Part shown: one piece after another, positions 22,894 through 34,459 of the stretch
Layout of the letters: every line of letters begins with the position of its first letter
Position numbering within the stretch: position 1 is the stretch's first letter
Assembly (NCBI GenBank): GCA_033980235.1
Contig: CM067065.1
Coordinates: 26,862,336-26,926,335 of the forward strand
Direction of reading: 5' to 3'
DNA length: 64,000 bases
DNA from: Diadema setosum
Taxonomy: Eukaryota > Echinodermata > Echinoidea > Diadematoida > Diadematidae
The notes under the pieces: model-generated
What the model was told of the DNA's origin: nothing
Database searches by the model: none
The model's input: the letters and a program-made list of their open reading frames with translations, nothing else
Translations under genes and position numbers: made by a program

Positions 22894-23250
22894 TCAGAGA
22901 GGACAATAATGGTCGATCGTATGCTTCGGCGGACTACGTTCAGTCAAGAATGACAGGTACCCTACGACTTCCTAGATTTGATGTACCTCTGTTGCAGAAA
23001 TGCTCCTACCTTCTTCTTCTGCCTAGGGCCAGTCGCTTTGCCCTGCATTTTGAAGGCAATAGCACTATTCTCCTGGGTATTCGCATCAGCAGAGGATTCA
23101 CATATTCTTCAGCTCAACTACAAGAGTACGTCACCGTCCATGGATCCGCACACTCGACGATTTTAGTACATGATAGCAGCGTCTGGATGGATGTGGATTT
23201 CTTCCATCCGAAAATCGGTCCAGTGGACTTTGCAGTGCACTATGTAGCAG
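22894..23250 (+). CDS. CUB-like domain exon
   Basis: A phase 1-1 exon of 357 nt, with acceptor TTTTCTCAG and donor GTATGC. The translation has a lone cysteine followed by alternating hydrophobic strands (CSYLLLLP, FALHFEG), then EYVTVHG and a final VDFAVHYVAG, resembling the second half of a CUB sandwich. The canonical four-cysteine CUB pattern is absent, so this is a divergent CUB or another jelly-roll. The next recognised exon is only the tiny 27756 one. The donor lies 92 bases before a palindromic transposable element. Confidence 0.65.
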
Positions 23251-23341
23251 GTATGCAAAAGGGCAATGTTCATGAAGATATAGTGTGTGATGTGTTTCAA
23301 AGAAAAATGTACAATTACGCCCTCAGTCAACAAGAAATATA

Positions 23342-23590
23342 TGAAGAGTTTGTTCGCAAAAACCGATAAGTCCATTTTTAAAGATTTTGAAGTATGGTCT
23401 CCGTCATAAAGTACAAAATAATACCTTTTAAATGATATATCGGTCACTACATATAAATGTACATTTTTTAAGTTATGGTCAAAAGAAGCAAAAATATTCT
23501 TATTATTCTCTTTATTTTTCTTGACCTTTACTCGCAAATATCTCCATTTGGCAAATATGGACTTATCGGTTTTTGCAAACAAACTCTTCA
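23342..23590 (-). mobile_element. 249-bp TIR element (TGAAGAG family), copy 2
   Basis: Full-length copy flanked by TA. An in-frame open reading frame spans it on the minus strand and joins flanking sequence into a 142-codon frame, which is a by-product of the element. Confidence 0.93.
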
Positions 23591-24329
23591 TATACAGCTA
23601 AAAAGAAAATCATCGCGAAAGAGAAGATATGTTCGAAAGTACTTCTAGTGCAGTTCATTTGATTTTAATCTATATCAAATTAAACAGGATCTAGTTCACA
23701 ATGGATAGAAATCACACTTTGCCAGAGCTGCCACCCCAAGGAAAAACGCAGTATCTACATCCAGCTCCATTTCTAAACAACCGAGATATTCACCATTTTA
23801 TATTTTTGCCAAAGCCCCAGGTAAATATACTCTTTTGAAAAATTCCTTCATTGTGGAATTTTAGTCTATCTAGCTACCAATTTTCCTGGAAAATATCATT
23901 TTGTGTTTTTGTTTTGTTTTTCAGTTATTGATGAAAATGTAGATACTTTGGGGAAACCCCACGCAATTGACTGATTTCCCCAAGGAAAAACGCAGTATCT
24001 ACAATGGAACGAATTTCCCCAAGGAAAAACGCAGTATCTACAGCGGCATGACTAGGATTAATCTTCTGCCATAATTATGTATGCATGTATACATCATTGT
24101 TCAAGTATTCTCTGGCCCTGGGGGATGCATCCTCCATCCCCCCCCCCCCCATTTATGCCCTGATTACAGAGCAGGCTTCATAAGATTATTAAATAACAGA
24201 TCGTTCTTGGAACGTTTTGCTTAAAAGTGTATCCCAGACCGATCTTGCTGTAGGCCTAACGTTACGTCGATACGTGTTTAATATGAAGCTTGCCAGGGCT
24301 GTAATGTGATGCTACATGGCCTAGCCGCT

Positions 24330-25340
24330 AACTAGCATCTAGAATACTAGATCTAGATCTGTACAGTCTAGGTTACAGTCTGCCTAGACCAAAATAAATC
24401 TAAATCGGATGTCTGGACCTAGATCGATCTAGACTAGGTCTAGTTTTTATATCGTTTATTCTAGGCTGGCTACGTAGCAGGCTACACGAGTCTACCGCCT
24501 CAGGCTATGTATGCACGATGCTCACAGAAAAAAAAATAGCCTAACGTTAGAACTGCAGAAGGTTTAAGCCCTACACGAGCCAGGACTCTTTGATTAGAAA
24601 AAAAAATAATCTAGAACCGGTCTAGAATGAAGTGACATCCGCTCTCTAGGCCTATTCCTTCTAAGTTTAACGTCATGTACACTTGTAATGTAACTTTTTT
24701 TACTTGTAAGTTATGTAGCATGCAGCATGGGACCATGCATGCATTTTACGCAACCCAGTGTCACTAGGGTCTAGACACTGTCTAGATCCGATAAGAATTA
24801 AAATAGGGCCTACAACTTATTCTTAACTGTCTGTATTTTGCCCATTTACCGTGGGTAGGTCTACCTATTTTTCACATGGACCCTAATCTATTGTCAACTA
24901 GGCCCCCCTATGTAATTTTAAGACAGTGTGGTATGGAGTAGATAATTGAACATTGACACTTCACTAGACTTAGGATTCTAAAAAGTGGTTAAGTTTTAGA
25001 CTTCTTACTACAGGCCTGCCCTAGAGTAGGCCCTAGGCCTATTCAAGTCCTACACTAGATCTTTCTTTAGACTTTCGGAATACGGACCCTGAAAGTTCTG
25101 ATTAACGTTAAGTCTAACATTAGAAAAGAGATGCAAGACTCAAACGTTACTATCTAGACAAGTCTAAAAGACTTAGGCCTAGGCCTAGACTTAGATCTAA
25201 GGGAGGGTGTAACATGTTACATAACCTGACGTTTATCCGATACAACACAAATAGATCTAGGCTAACCGTTATTGCCTTTCGACAAAACTTTCGGATTCGG
25301 AGCCTGAGGAATTTTGACAAGGGTCTAGGCCTAACAAAGT
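24330..25340. repeat. CTAG-rich segment
   Basis: I counted about 28 CTAG tetramers in roughly 1 kb, often as TCTAGA, CCTAGG or AGATCTAG, whereas about four would be expected by chance. No regular period is evident. It lies inside the 2.5-kb element. Confidence 0.8.
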
Positions 25341-25402
25341 TACTTCACAACAAGTTAATATTGAAATAGTACGGATAATGTTCATCATTGAGGTAGAATA
25401 TA

Positions 25403-25550
25403 AAAGAATAAAGCTGATCGTTTATCACACGAAGCGAAGTAGGCCTAAACACAAATGTATGCATTTGTGTTTAGGCTACCTCGCTTCGTGTGACAAACAT
25501 GCATTTGTGTTTACTTCGCTTCGTGTGACAAACAATCAGCTTTATTCTTT
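25403..25550. repeat. Nested hairpin (inverted repeat)
   Basis: AAAGAATAAAGCTGAT then CACACGAAGCGAAGT on the left is matched by the inverse at the right (ACTTCGCTTCGTGTG, AATCAGCTTTATTCTTT). An inner stem around AAACACAAATG/CATTTGTGTTT is present with one partial repeat of an arm. Confidence 0.85.
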
Positions 25551-27266
25551 CAATATTGAAATAGTTTTGAATAACTTACTCATTATCTGCAGATAAATTT
25601 TCCTTGAGGGCTAGGCTCACGAGTAATTTTCCCCACGACAACATTTTGTTTTATTCCAAGTACACACTCCCACTGTATGCTGACTAGCCGGGCCCTGTGC
25701 TGACTGCATTGTGCACCACAGCATCAGTCAGTGCAGCTCTAGCTGCAAGCTGTAATTGTGTTGTATTGTTTAATGTGCACTCGGTTAGTCTTAACCACAC
25801 ACTGTGTTTTATATTAGGATCACGATCTCATCAAAATATTTACTAATCAGTATTGTTTCGGTTAGATATTTTGAACATTATGTCTTATTATTGAGCAAGT
25901 ATATCTAAAGAAAGTAATTTACGTTCAAATTACAGAACAACCGGCAAAGAATTCACATATATAAATAACAGTGTCTGGTAATTAAGACTAGCTTTGTAGA
26001 TACTGCGTTTTTCCTTGGGGAAATATTCATCATGTAGATACTGCGTTTTTCCTTGGGGAAAGTGCAAGTTAAGTGTAGATACTGCGTTTGGCAGTTACGG
26101 AAAAGTGGCTTTCTAAACATTTTTTTCAAAAATCTGAATATGTCATATGAAGAAGGTTTGGACACTGACTATATTTATGCAAAAAAAGTGAAAATCGCCA
26201 AAAATCTTAGATACTGCGTTTTTCCTTGGGGGGGGGGGGGGGGGAGTGTGTATGCTAAAGATTCACAGGAATACCCCGTGTGGGATTGACGTGGGTGGGG
26301 ATTGTGACCCCTTATTTACACTTTTGGGAATAAACCATCAAAATTTTCCCATCACATGTTTTATGACGGGAAGATAAGAAAACTACCCCGTATTGAAGGA
26401 AAAATCCCAGTTCTTGCATAAACAAGAACACGAAAACATATAATAAGAGACGTCCTCATGATGAATATGGAAGAGAGGATGTAGGCCTACGTTTAAGGTT
26501 TCAGACTAAACCTGTTCGGGAAGCTATTTTAGAGTTGTCTTGGAACATTATGTGACAATGCACCGTAACGCCAGCAAAAAGTCGCACACACTGCGTCTAT
26601 GAGAGCACTCAATATAGATGAAAAGGTTCAACTTAGTCATTATTTAATTTTTCATATTTTCCGAAAGACTTATTCTCTTCCACATTTCTCTATAGTGTGG
26701 GATTAAAAGAAGAATTTTATTTTAGCACATTTTGTTAATTTCACTTACTTGTAGAATAGTCTGATTAGCCGTGTCTTACAGTTCCCTTTACATTTCTTGA
26801 ATAAAAAAAAAATCTTTACAACCTCTTCATTTTCAACACTTAAAAATTTGAAAGGAGAGTGTGACTGTGTTAGAAGTTAAAACTATTGATGGATAAAATG
26901 TGTTGATAGAGCATACTCAGTTTTAGCTTGATTTGATCGCCCTTTACTGTTGCTATAGAGTTGTATTTCCTTTTTCCCATGCATTGCACAGATCACGGTT
27001 ATTAAGGTTTTCTCTTTTATTTTGTCTAGAGCTTAATTTTGTTTTAGTGACTGCATTATTGAACAACTGTAAAAACTTGTAAGATTTGTATTATACTATT
27101 TACTCATTATATGCATGCTGAAGGGAAATATGGGCGACCTCTTTATGTTTCTAACTGTTTATAATAATCATGGTGCCTATTAATATTGTCGTCTCCTGTG
27201 ATCTACTCATATTAAAACCTTTCTTTGTCTACTTTTTTAGAATATTTATAGTGCGGTATGTACATA

Positions 27267-27270
<4 letters not shown>

Positions 27271-27321
<51 letters not shown>

Positions 27322-27326
27322 ATATA
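27271..27326. repeat. (TA)n microsatellite
   Basis: Abuts copy 3 of the 249-bp element. More TA-rich sequence follows at 27577-27676. Confidence 0.9.
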
Positions 27327-27575
27327 TGAAGAGTTTGTTTGCAAAAACCGATAAGTCCATTTTTGAAGATTTTGAAGTACGGTCTCTGTCATAAAGTACA
27401 AAATAATACCTTTCAAATGATATATTGGTCACTACATATAAAGGTATATTTTTGAAGGTGTGGTCAAAAGAAGCAAAAAAATTCTTATTATTCTCTTTAT
27501 TTTTCTTGACTTTTAAGCGCAAATATCTCCATTTGACAAATATGGACTTATCGGTTTTTGCAAACAAACTTTTCA
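27327..27575 (-). mobile_element. 249-bp TIR element (TGAAGAG family), copy 3
   Basis: Full-length copy embedded in a (TA)n tract, with intact TIRs. The minus-strand frame through it is open. Confidence 0.93.
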
Positions 27576-27645
27576 TATATATACATATATATATATATAT
27601 ATAATATATATATAATGTATATATATTATATGTATATATAAAACA

Positions 27646-27676
<31 letters not shown>

Positions 27677-27755
27677 ATTATATTTTTTTTCATGCATGTT
27701 TCCTTCTCACAACATGTTTCTTAATGTAACACCTACTGCATGTTTGCTCTCACAG

Positions 27756-27782
27756 AGTGTGTGGAGGATGACAGCAACGAAG
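27756..27782 (+). CDS. Candidate 27-nt microexon
   Basis: The segment is bounded by CTCACAG and GTAAGT and is 27 nt long. In the phase used throughout the gene (1-1) it encodes CVEDDSNE plus the split flanking codons, and it preserves frame. A short acidic linker between the CUB-like and first F5/8C domain would be plausible. The call rests only on splice signals and phase, so chance is possible. Confidence 0.4.
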
Positions 27783-28189
27783 GTAAGTTTTAACAATAGC
27801 AAAATCCAAGTTTGACTACTTAGAATGTTCAAGGTCAAGTTGATTTATTTCATTTCCAACAAACAAAATAATTGGAAGTACAATCAAACATTCGTATATA
27901 CAGATGTGAGAAAATCAGTACCACAGTGCGATGAACAGAAATAACATTGTAAAAAAGATACAGGTAAATTATCACCAGAGATACCCCAAAATAACTGTTA
28001 TGTCACTGTGGTAAATGCATAAACAATATTGCTGGAAACTGAGAAAAAGTACATTTGTAGGAAGATGAAATTTAACTTTGTTTACAATACCTATATTCCT
28101 TGAAATAACACGACATACAGAATGAATATGCAATCCCCAGGTAAGTTTATTGTCCAGAATGAAACCTAAAAAATTGATGGAAGAGACTT

Positions 28190-28840
28190 CTATGACCGTG
28201 TCTTCCAGAAAAAAAAAAAAAAAAAAAAAACATTTCTTGGTAAATTTTCAAGCGAATTACTGAACAGCATACATTTAGTTTCTTGCAAATTTATTGACCG
28301 TTTGTTCGTTCTTATCCAATGGAGTAACTTCGTTAATTCACTGTTTAAAGTATCAATTAATCGATCAGAATCAGAATCAGATAAAAACATATTAGCATCA
28401 TCCGCAAATAAAGAAAGAGAGAATGTTTGAAAAAATTGACATATCATTGATATAGAGGATAAATAAAAGGAGACCTAGTAGGTTTCCTTGAGGAACACCA
28501 CAGTTAACATTTTTCATAGTCGATGCGTGACCGTTAATAAATACTTGTTTTCGATTAGCAAGGTAACTCTTGAACCACTCCTAGGCCTTTCCCCGATACC
28601 GTAATGTGACGATTTGTGAAGTAGTATGTTGTGGTCTATAGTACCAAAGGCCTTGGAGAGGTCCGGGAAGACTCCAATAGTATGATGAAATGTATCTATC
28701 GTTTTTGAAACCCTGTCAAGAAAGGTAAGGATTGCATGAGATGTGCAATGCTTTTGCCGAAATCCGAATTGATGATCAGAAATAATTGTATGAGTGTCTA
28801 AGAACTTCAAAAGCCTGGTGTAAACAACCCTTTTTAACAT
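28190..28840 (-). pseudogene. Reverse transcriptase remnants of the degraded LINE
   Basis: Two minus-strand pieces carry the QFGFR and DLSKAFGTIDH regions and then the FADD catalytic box (YADD-type), separated by a frame change near 28450-28510 and a poly-A stretch at 28208-28230. Non-functional. Confidence 0.8.
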
Positions 28841-30189
28841 TTCGAAACGGAGGTTAGCAGGGATATTGGTCTATAATTGGAGATATCTTCCCTTTCCCTT
28901 TTTTTATGGACAGGAATTACTTTCGAGACTTTTGAGACTTTCATAGCCTCAGGGACAACACCGTTAATTACAGACAAATTAAATACATGTACAGGTGGAT
29001 CAACGATATAATCAATAATATATAATCAATATGATTATCAATGCGGTCATAACCACAGCTTTTTTATTGTTTAAATTCTGAACTATATCTAATAATTCAT
29101 TTCTGTGCAAAGGCATGAAAAACAATGAGCTAGGATTGGGGACTTCTAAATAATCTTGAAAATTCAGATGAGTATGTGGAATATTTTAGGATAGATTACT
29201 TCCTATTTGTGAAAAATACTGATTAAGAATATCAACTATATAATGAGGAAACATCATCAACAAATAAGTCACCGTATTTGATAGATGTAATACGGGGTTT
29301 GTCCTTATTTTTTGTTGATAGCCATATTGCTAACTTTCCAAGTATTTTGAATATCATGTAAACAAAGTTATCTGATTAGTAAACCATTTCCGTATGTCAT
29401 AACGTAACATTTGTGTGAGGACGTTTTTATATCAAGTGTATCTATCATGAAATTGCTGGGTACGTTTTATTTTGTCAGCATAATACAAATTATTCTTTTT
29501 ATTGATCGATCGCAGTAAAGACCTAAATATCGATGGAAATCTAGGAGATCTTTTATAATTTCTACAGTTCTTTTTCAACAACAGGAACATGCTTATACAT
29601 AAGCGAAATTAAAGTACTCATAAACGATTCATAAGCATCATTTGTATTTTCCGTATTACATACAGAAGAACAATCCACATTATTTCAATACCATGGTCAT
29701 TTTGCAACCCCTCTATATTTCCAGGTTTCACCTTCTGGAAAGTTGACAGAAAGTTGACACCGGGTCATTCATGGTATTTTTTTTTTCTGAAGGGGTATGT
29801 GAGTGAAAAAAGGGTAATGGTCTGATAAATCTGAAAGAACAATACTAGAGACCGGTAATGGGTTAATATTACCAAACATACTATCAATAAGAGTTGCCGA
29901 GTGATTGGTTTCTCGAGTTAGTTTGGTTATAAGGGGTAAAAAAGATGTGGGCATCATAATTATTAAGAAAAGATTGAGCAGTATTCATTGTTTGAAAATT
30001 AGATAAATCTACATTGTATATTGAAATCCATAATATAATAGTCTTTATTATGAAATACTGGATTATGAAATAACATTTGAAAACAACCTAAAAAATCTTG
30101 GGTGTTAGAATTAGGAGGTCTATACATCATAAATACAAGTATGTTTTTGGCATGGGCGACCTTGATTTCAACACATAATTCATTATTTT

Positions 30190-31070
30190 TTTTTTTTTGC
30201 AATTCAGTTCAAAGCTTATTTCATTTTTGGACAAAACATATGTTTCACTTCTTTTGGTAACAGAGAATGAGGTAAATAGAACATAGTGAAGTGAAAAGAC
30301 TGTACAACACTTGAGGACCAATAGTAGTCATACATAATATAGTACAAAAGAAACAGAAGTGATCAAAGTAAAGTACATGTATACCGTTGCATAAAGTGCG
30401 AAAAATGGAGGGACCCACTAAAAAGACAGAGCTTGTAGTGTGTGGGCCCCTCTGAATAAGAACATCGATGGAAAGATAAATTGAATCATCTTAGATACAC
30501 AAAATAACAAAGTGGAAGAAGTCTGGAAGCCCACTGAAAATTAGATTACCAGATATACACTTTCATAGACGCGAACAAACATGAAACAGGACTAGACAAC
30601 AAGATAACTACTGAAGAAAAGGTTGTACAGGACAAAACGGGATGGACAAGACTGACAAACTGAAGACAAAATAGCAGGCAAGAATGCACAACAGAAACAG
30701 AAACAGAACAGCAGAAACAGCGATCTTCGGCAGAAGCATGCCAAGAGAAACAGAAGATAGTTGTGGGGAAAAAGTAATATTTTGACGCCTGAAGAAAAGA
30801 CGAAGAAATAGAAAATAGAGGGACGTATGAACAGGAGTAACATAGTCAACTTCAAGACGCTATGGGCAAAATGGCATAGATGACAACATTGCGAACATCC
30901 AGGAAAAAAAAAATACCATTAATTATACGTAGAGGCATAGATGACAACAGTGCGAACATCCAGAAAAAAAATACCATTAATTCTACGAAGAGGGGACAAA
31001 GTGAGCAGGTCATTATGTAAGAAAGAAGGCCAAATGGTTAATGACTCGACGACTCCGTTCATGCACAATA
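30190..31070 (-). mobile_element. Insertion inside the degraded LINE
   Basis: Sequence breaking the endonuclease begins at 30185-30200 with a poly-T run (a poly-A-like tail on the minus strand) and contains a LINE-type 3' stem block at 30408-30453 (GGAGGGACCCAC...GTGGGCCCCTC). A ~60-bp direct duplication is at about 30872-30992. The most likely explanation is a 5'-truncated LINE copy inserted in the same orientation. The upstream end is approximate. Confidence 0.55.
30872..30992. repeat. ~60-bp tandem duplication
   Basis: GGCATAGATGACAACA(T/G)TGCGAACATCCAG, an A-run and TACCATTAATT(A/C)TACG(T/A)AGAG occur twice in a row with few differences. Confidence 0.85.
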
Positions 31071-31759
31071 TTTGTGCATAACGTAATCAAAATTTTGTTT
31101 GAAGTATAAACCAACACCTCCGCCCATTCTATCGCGTCTATTATTTTCTATAAAATCATAGCCTGGAAGAGAACATGCGGAAGCAGAATTCTGAGTAATC
31201 CATGTTTCACTAAGAGCTACTATAGAAAAAGATATATCATGAGTATTGTCCAGAAAACAACACAAATTATCAAAATTCTTGTTCAAACTCATGTTCAAAT
31301 GCAATAATGAAAAACAATCAGTGAGTCCGGTTAAAGATTTGAACTGATTCATAGTATAACACGTGGAACTGAAATATTGTTTATGATTATCCTCATTATA
31401 TTCTACATCTGTTTTTTAAAAAAAAATCGAAATCATAAACAGCAGGATACTCACAATTTTGGGGGTCATTAATTGTATATGATACTGGTTCTTGATGAAA
31501 CCTGTCAAAAAATTCGTCGTTATTTAGTGAACTGAAAGCGAAGTTTTCAATTCGCATCATCTGAAATATAAAGGATGAATGCCAAGACCGAACTCGAGTT
31601 TCAGCGAGAACCCTGCAAAGTGCGTTCGAGTGCACAAGGCGATAACCCAAAGAACAGAAGAAAAGGGATAACGGAAGAATGCGAGCAACGCTGCGGAAGG
31701 AATGAAGTAGGAATAGTACAAGGCGGAGAGGGAAGCAAGAGAAGACAAGGTGCAAGGGT

Positions 31760-32990
31760 TACAAGAGAGCAGAGTACCGATAATAAACGAGGATAACACA
31801 AAGACAAGAAAAAATACAGCATATTATGCATAATTCTATAGCTCTTATTCATGAGTAGTGAACAACATGCAAGAAAGAGAGCCCTCCCACCCCATCAAAG
31901 TTTGCCGAACCCAAACTATAAATTAAATTATTATTATTCGTCAACTTCTGTAGTTAAATGTTTTCATGACATAATCATAACAACCAAGCAATTGATCGTA
32001 AAGATGAGAAACAATACACAACGTCCACAATACAAAAACAACAACAACAACAGCAAACAGGTAGAATATGCAAGTTATGTATAAAAATGAGACCAATAAA
32101 GTACAAACTGATCGACAGGTTAACGACAAAATCACGTTGATTTGACCGCTGGACTTCATGTTAAAATCGTCTCTATAGAAGATCAGAATAAGAAGAAGAA
32201 GAACAACAACAACAACGAAATTATAATATTCACAATCACAATAAACATGGTAATAAAACATTAAATGGACGATTTCAGCACGTTGTCGCGGTAACTTAGT
32301 TTGAAAGATTATGTCATATAAAACGAGGCTATACAGAATCGCTTATTTTTTTTTATCCCATCAATATCATTACACCAACATTTTTTTTTTTTTTTTTTTT
32401 AACGAGGCCTATGTCCCAGACTGGATCTACCATACAGATGAAAGACAGTAGGTCCACGTTCGATCGCATATTGATCAATACTGTGTCCTCTGTAATTATA
32501 GGAGATGTGTTTACGTCGGTGGTCACTTTTCGCCACCCCCACATAATTACATAAGCGATGAGGCATAGCTGCATGGGAAAACAAATACGGAACGGAATTT
32601 CCAGATTAAAAACAGAAACTCAACAGGAGGACTACTCAACTGTGTCTCAGTAAGCTGGCATACTGCCTCAGGGAAAAGAACGTGCATATACATGTATAAA
32701 ATCATGATTTTCGTGTGTCCAAATCAACCGGAATAATGCCTGAATTGCTTTTCTATGAGGGAAAATTCAATATTTAAACACATTAAAAACAAGCAGCTTC
32801 TAATATGTCTGGATATAATTCCTGACAGGATTAATATTTCTTTTGTATTGTTATCATTAGGTGAATATTCATTTGAGTTATTCTCAAAAGAAGCAAAGTA
32901 TACCTGACATAATGTAAAATGTTGAATTGAAGCACCAGATTGATCAGAAAGACGATGGTATCAAATCACTATCATGAGAGGCAAAAAAAA
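31760..32990. other. Spacer with low-complexity runs
   Basis: Holds AAC and AAG trinucleotide-rich stretches (about 32037-32055, 32190-32215) and a T-run at 32381-32400. It may be the 5' part of the degraded LINE or flanking intron. No domain was recognised. Confidence 0.4.
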
Positions 32991-33000
32991 AAAAAACATT

Positions 33001-33597
33001 TGTGACCTGCTCCAACTAAAGCATCCGAAAATCTTGGAGGGCTGAGCCGAGAAAATCTACTTTGAAGTCAGATCACCAAAATCAGTCAAATCAATCTAAT
33101 TTGGTTTTTTGGGGAAAGTAATTTGTAGTTTTAGTGTATCGTTTATCCGCCACAATTTCGAAGCTAAATGATGAAAAGAAAAGCAGAGCCATGACTTTTA
33201 CGGCTTTCAAATGAAGAGAAACGTGCCCGAAGATTTGGATTTATCGTCGCAGATAGACTCCTCCCCTAAGCAAGGAGGGAGTGATCTCATTGGTCAGTAT
33301 GTGGCTTCCTGGTTACTGATTGTTCGTGCGAAAACCGCTGACGCTATAAGCTCGTATTACCTCCCCTTGATCACGATTTCGTCGGAACGAAAACTTTGGA
33401 GGTGGTTTTCTAGAAATGCTGATATCCTAAACCACTCGGTATGCGTTAATAAAATCATCGATACCGTTCGAAATCGAGTACATTAGTGATGTTATGCATA
33501 TGAATATTAAAATGTAAGATAAAGGAAACAATGTCATGGCATTTTCAGAAAATCAACCTCCCTCGACTTCCGGATCTTTTTGTTGTAGCGGGTCACA
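33001..33597. mobile_element. ~600-bp TIR element (TGTGACC ends)
   Basis: Left end TGTGACCTGCTCCAAC, right end GTTGTAGCGGGTCACA, imperfect inverted repeats, with further inverted similarity around GCATCCGA/TCCGGATC. A 91-codon frame inside (33211-33486) has no recognised domain and is likely incidental. It sits just upstream of the first F5/8C exon. Confidence 0.75.
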
Positions 33598-33793
33598 TTT
33601 GTGAAATTCTGACTTCAATCATCAGTAAACTGACAACTGTTGGGATAAATATAGTCATAACAGTAGGAACTCAGTTTTTTTTCAGTTACTTCGGTATGAA
33701 CAAATCATAGATATTCAATTAATGTTTGAGCCTATAAAGGTCTGCTGGTCTCTTTGAGTTTTTGATATCGCTATTAATATTCGGTGATTTCAG

Positions 33794-33972
33794 ACGTGAA
33801 TACTGAACTTTTGGATCGCGCCTTCCCACTTGGGATGGAAGCGTATTGGATTCATGACGAAGAAATCTATGCAAGTAGTATATTAGAATTTGACCACGGC
33901 CCGCATCATGCCCGACTCTATGGAGCGTCGTCTTGGATTCCGGATCCAAGCGATCCAGACCCATATTTACAG
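33794..33972 (+). CDS. F5/8C (discoidin) domain 1, exon a
   Basis: First of three exons of a coagulation factor 5/8 C-terminal domain. The segment PLGMEA then IYASS, HHARLYG, SWIP, DPYLQ is the classic N-terminal half of the family, in which LGMESG...I.ASS...ARL...WLQVDLG is typical. Acceptor GATTTCAG, donor GTAAAG, length 179 nt, phase 1 to 0. F5/8C domains bind phospholipid, glycans or matrix through surface loops. It follows the 28-32 kb LINE debris in the intron. Confidence 0.93.
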
Positions 33973-34212
33973 GTAAAGGTTTGTCCGCATGATTTGGCAT
34001 GCAAAAAGTTAACAGCCAGTCATGTTTGTTTGTTTTTTCCCACATGATAAAGTGTGTACCTAAAGATAAAGTAAACGTTACTGTTAACTGTTGGGAACAG
34101 TGATTACAAAAGAAAAAGAAATCCGTGTTATAAAAATTGATGCATATCTTGTATCACAAGCTTCCTGACTTGAAATGTAGTATTTCTGCATGAAGCCTTA
34201 AATACAACGCTA

Positions 34213-34459
34213 TGAAGAGTTTGTTCGCAAAAACCGGTAAGTCCATTTTTGAAGATTTTGAAGTACGGTCTCTGTCATTAATTAAAAAACAATACATTTT
34301 AAATGATATATTGGTCACTACATATAAAGGTAGATTTCTGAAGTAGTGATAAAAAGAACCAATTTTTTATTATTCTCTTTATTTTTTCTTGACCTTCAAT
34401 CGCAAATATCTGCATTTTGCAAATATGGACTTATCGGTTTTTGCAAACAGACTCTTCAT
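34213..34459 (-). mobile_element. 249-bp TIR element (TGAAGAG family), copy 4
   Basis: TA-flanked copy of 247 bp, more diverged internally, and the frame open in other copies is interrupted. It lies in the intron between F5/8C-1 exons a and b. Confidence 0.92.

Larger units (their letters stand above)
23734..26234. mobile_element. 2.5-kb element with inverted arrays of a 25-bp unit
   Basis: The left end holds three copies of CCCCAAGGAAAAACGCAGTA+TCTAC (23734, about 23978, about 24017). The right end holds the same unit inverted (25997, 26034, a shortened one at 26074, 26208). Terminal parts between units also show inverted similarity. The arrangement resembles foldback-type DNA transposons, whose long termini are tandem sub-repeats. 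The interior has a CTAG-rich kilobase and a strong hairpin. No transposase was found. Confidence 0.75.
27836..31760 (-). mobile_element. Degraded CR1-like LINE with inner insertion
   Basis: Minus-strand fragments appear in the right order: acidic linker (31396-31560), endonuclease start with LLHLNMSLNKN and SETWITQ and RMGGGVGLYF (31059-31352), endonuclease middle with YRPPNSN and YIMDFN (29999-30150), SDHYPF (about 29780), RT with HQFGFRQKH and DLSKAFGTIDH (28514-28840), FADDANMF (about 28400) and a 3' end near 27836. Many stops and frame changes show it is dead. The endonuclease is interrupted between about 30190 and 31070 by other sequence. Confidence 0.8.

Noticed and set aside
23163..23591. 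142-codon minus-strand frame
   Set aside because: It is the 249-bp TIR element frame running into the antisense of the CUB-like exon.
23734..26234. CRISPR-like array because of repeated 25-bp units
   Set aside because: The units are irregularly spaced and inverted at the two ends in an animal genome; a transposon-end array explains them.
26053..26289. 78-codon frame with a Gly run
   Set aside because: Translation of the 25-bp repeat unit and a poly-G run.
33211..33486. 91-codon frame inside a TIR element
   Set aside because: No domain recognised and wholly inside a non-autonomous element.
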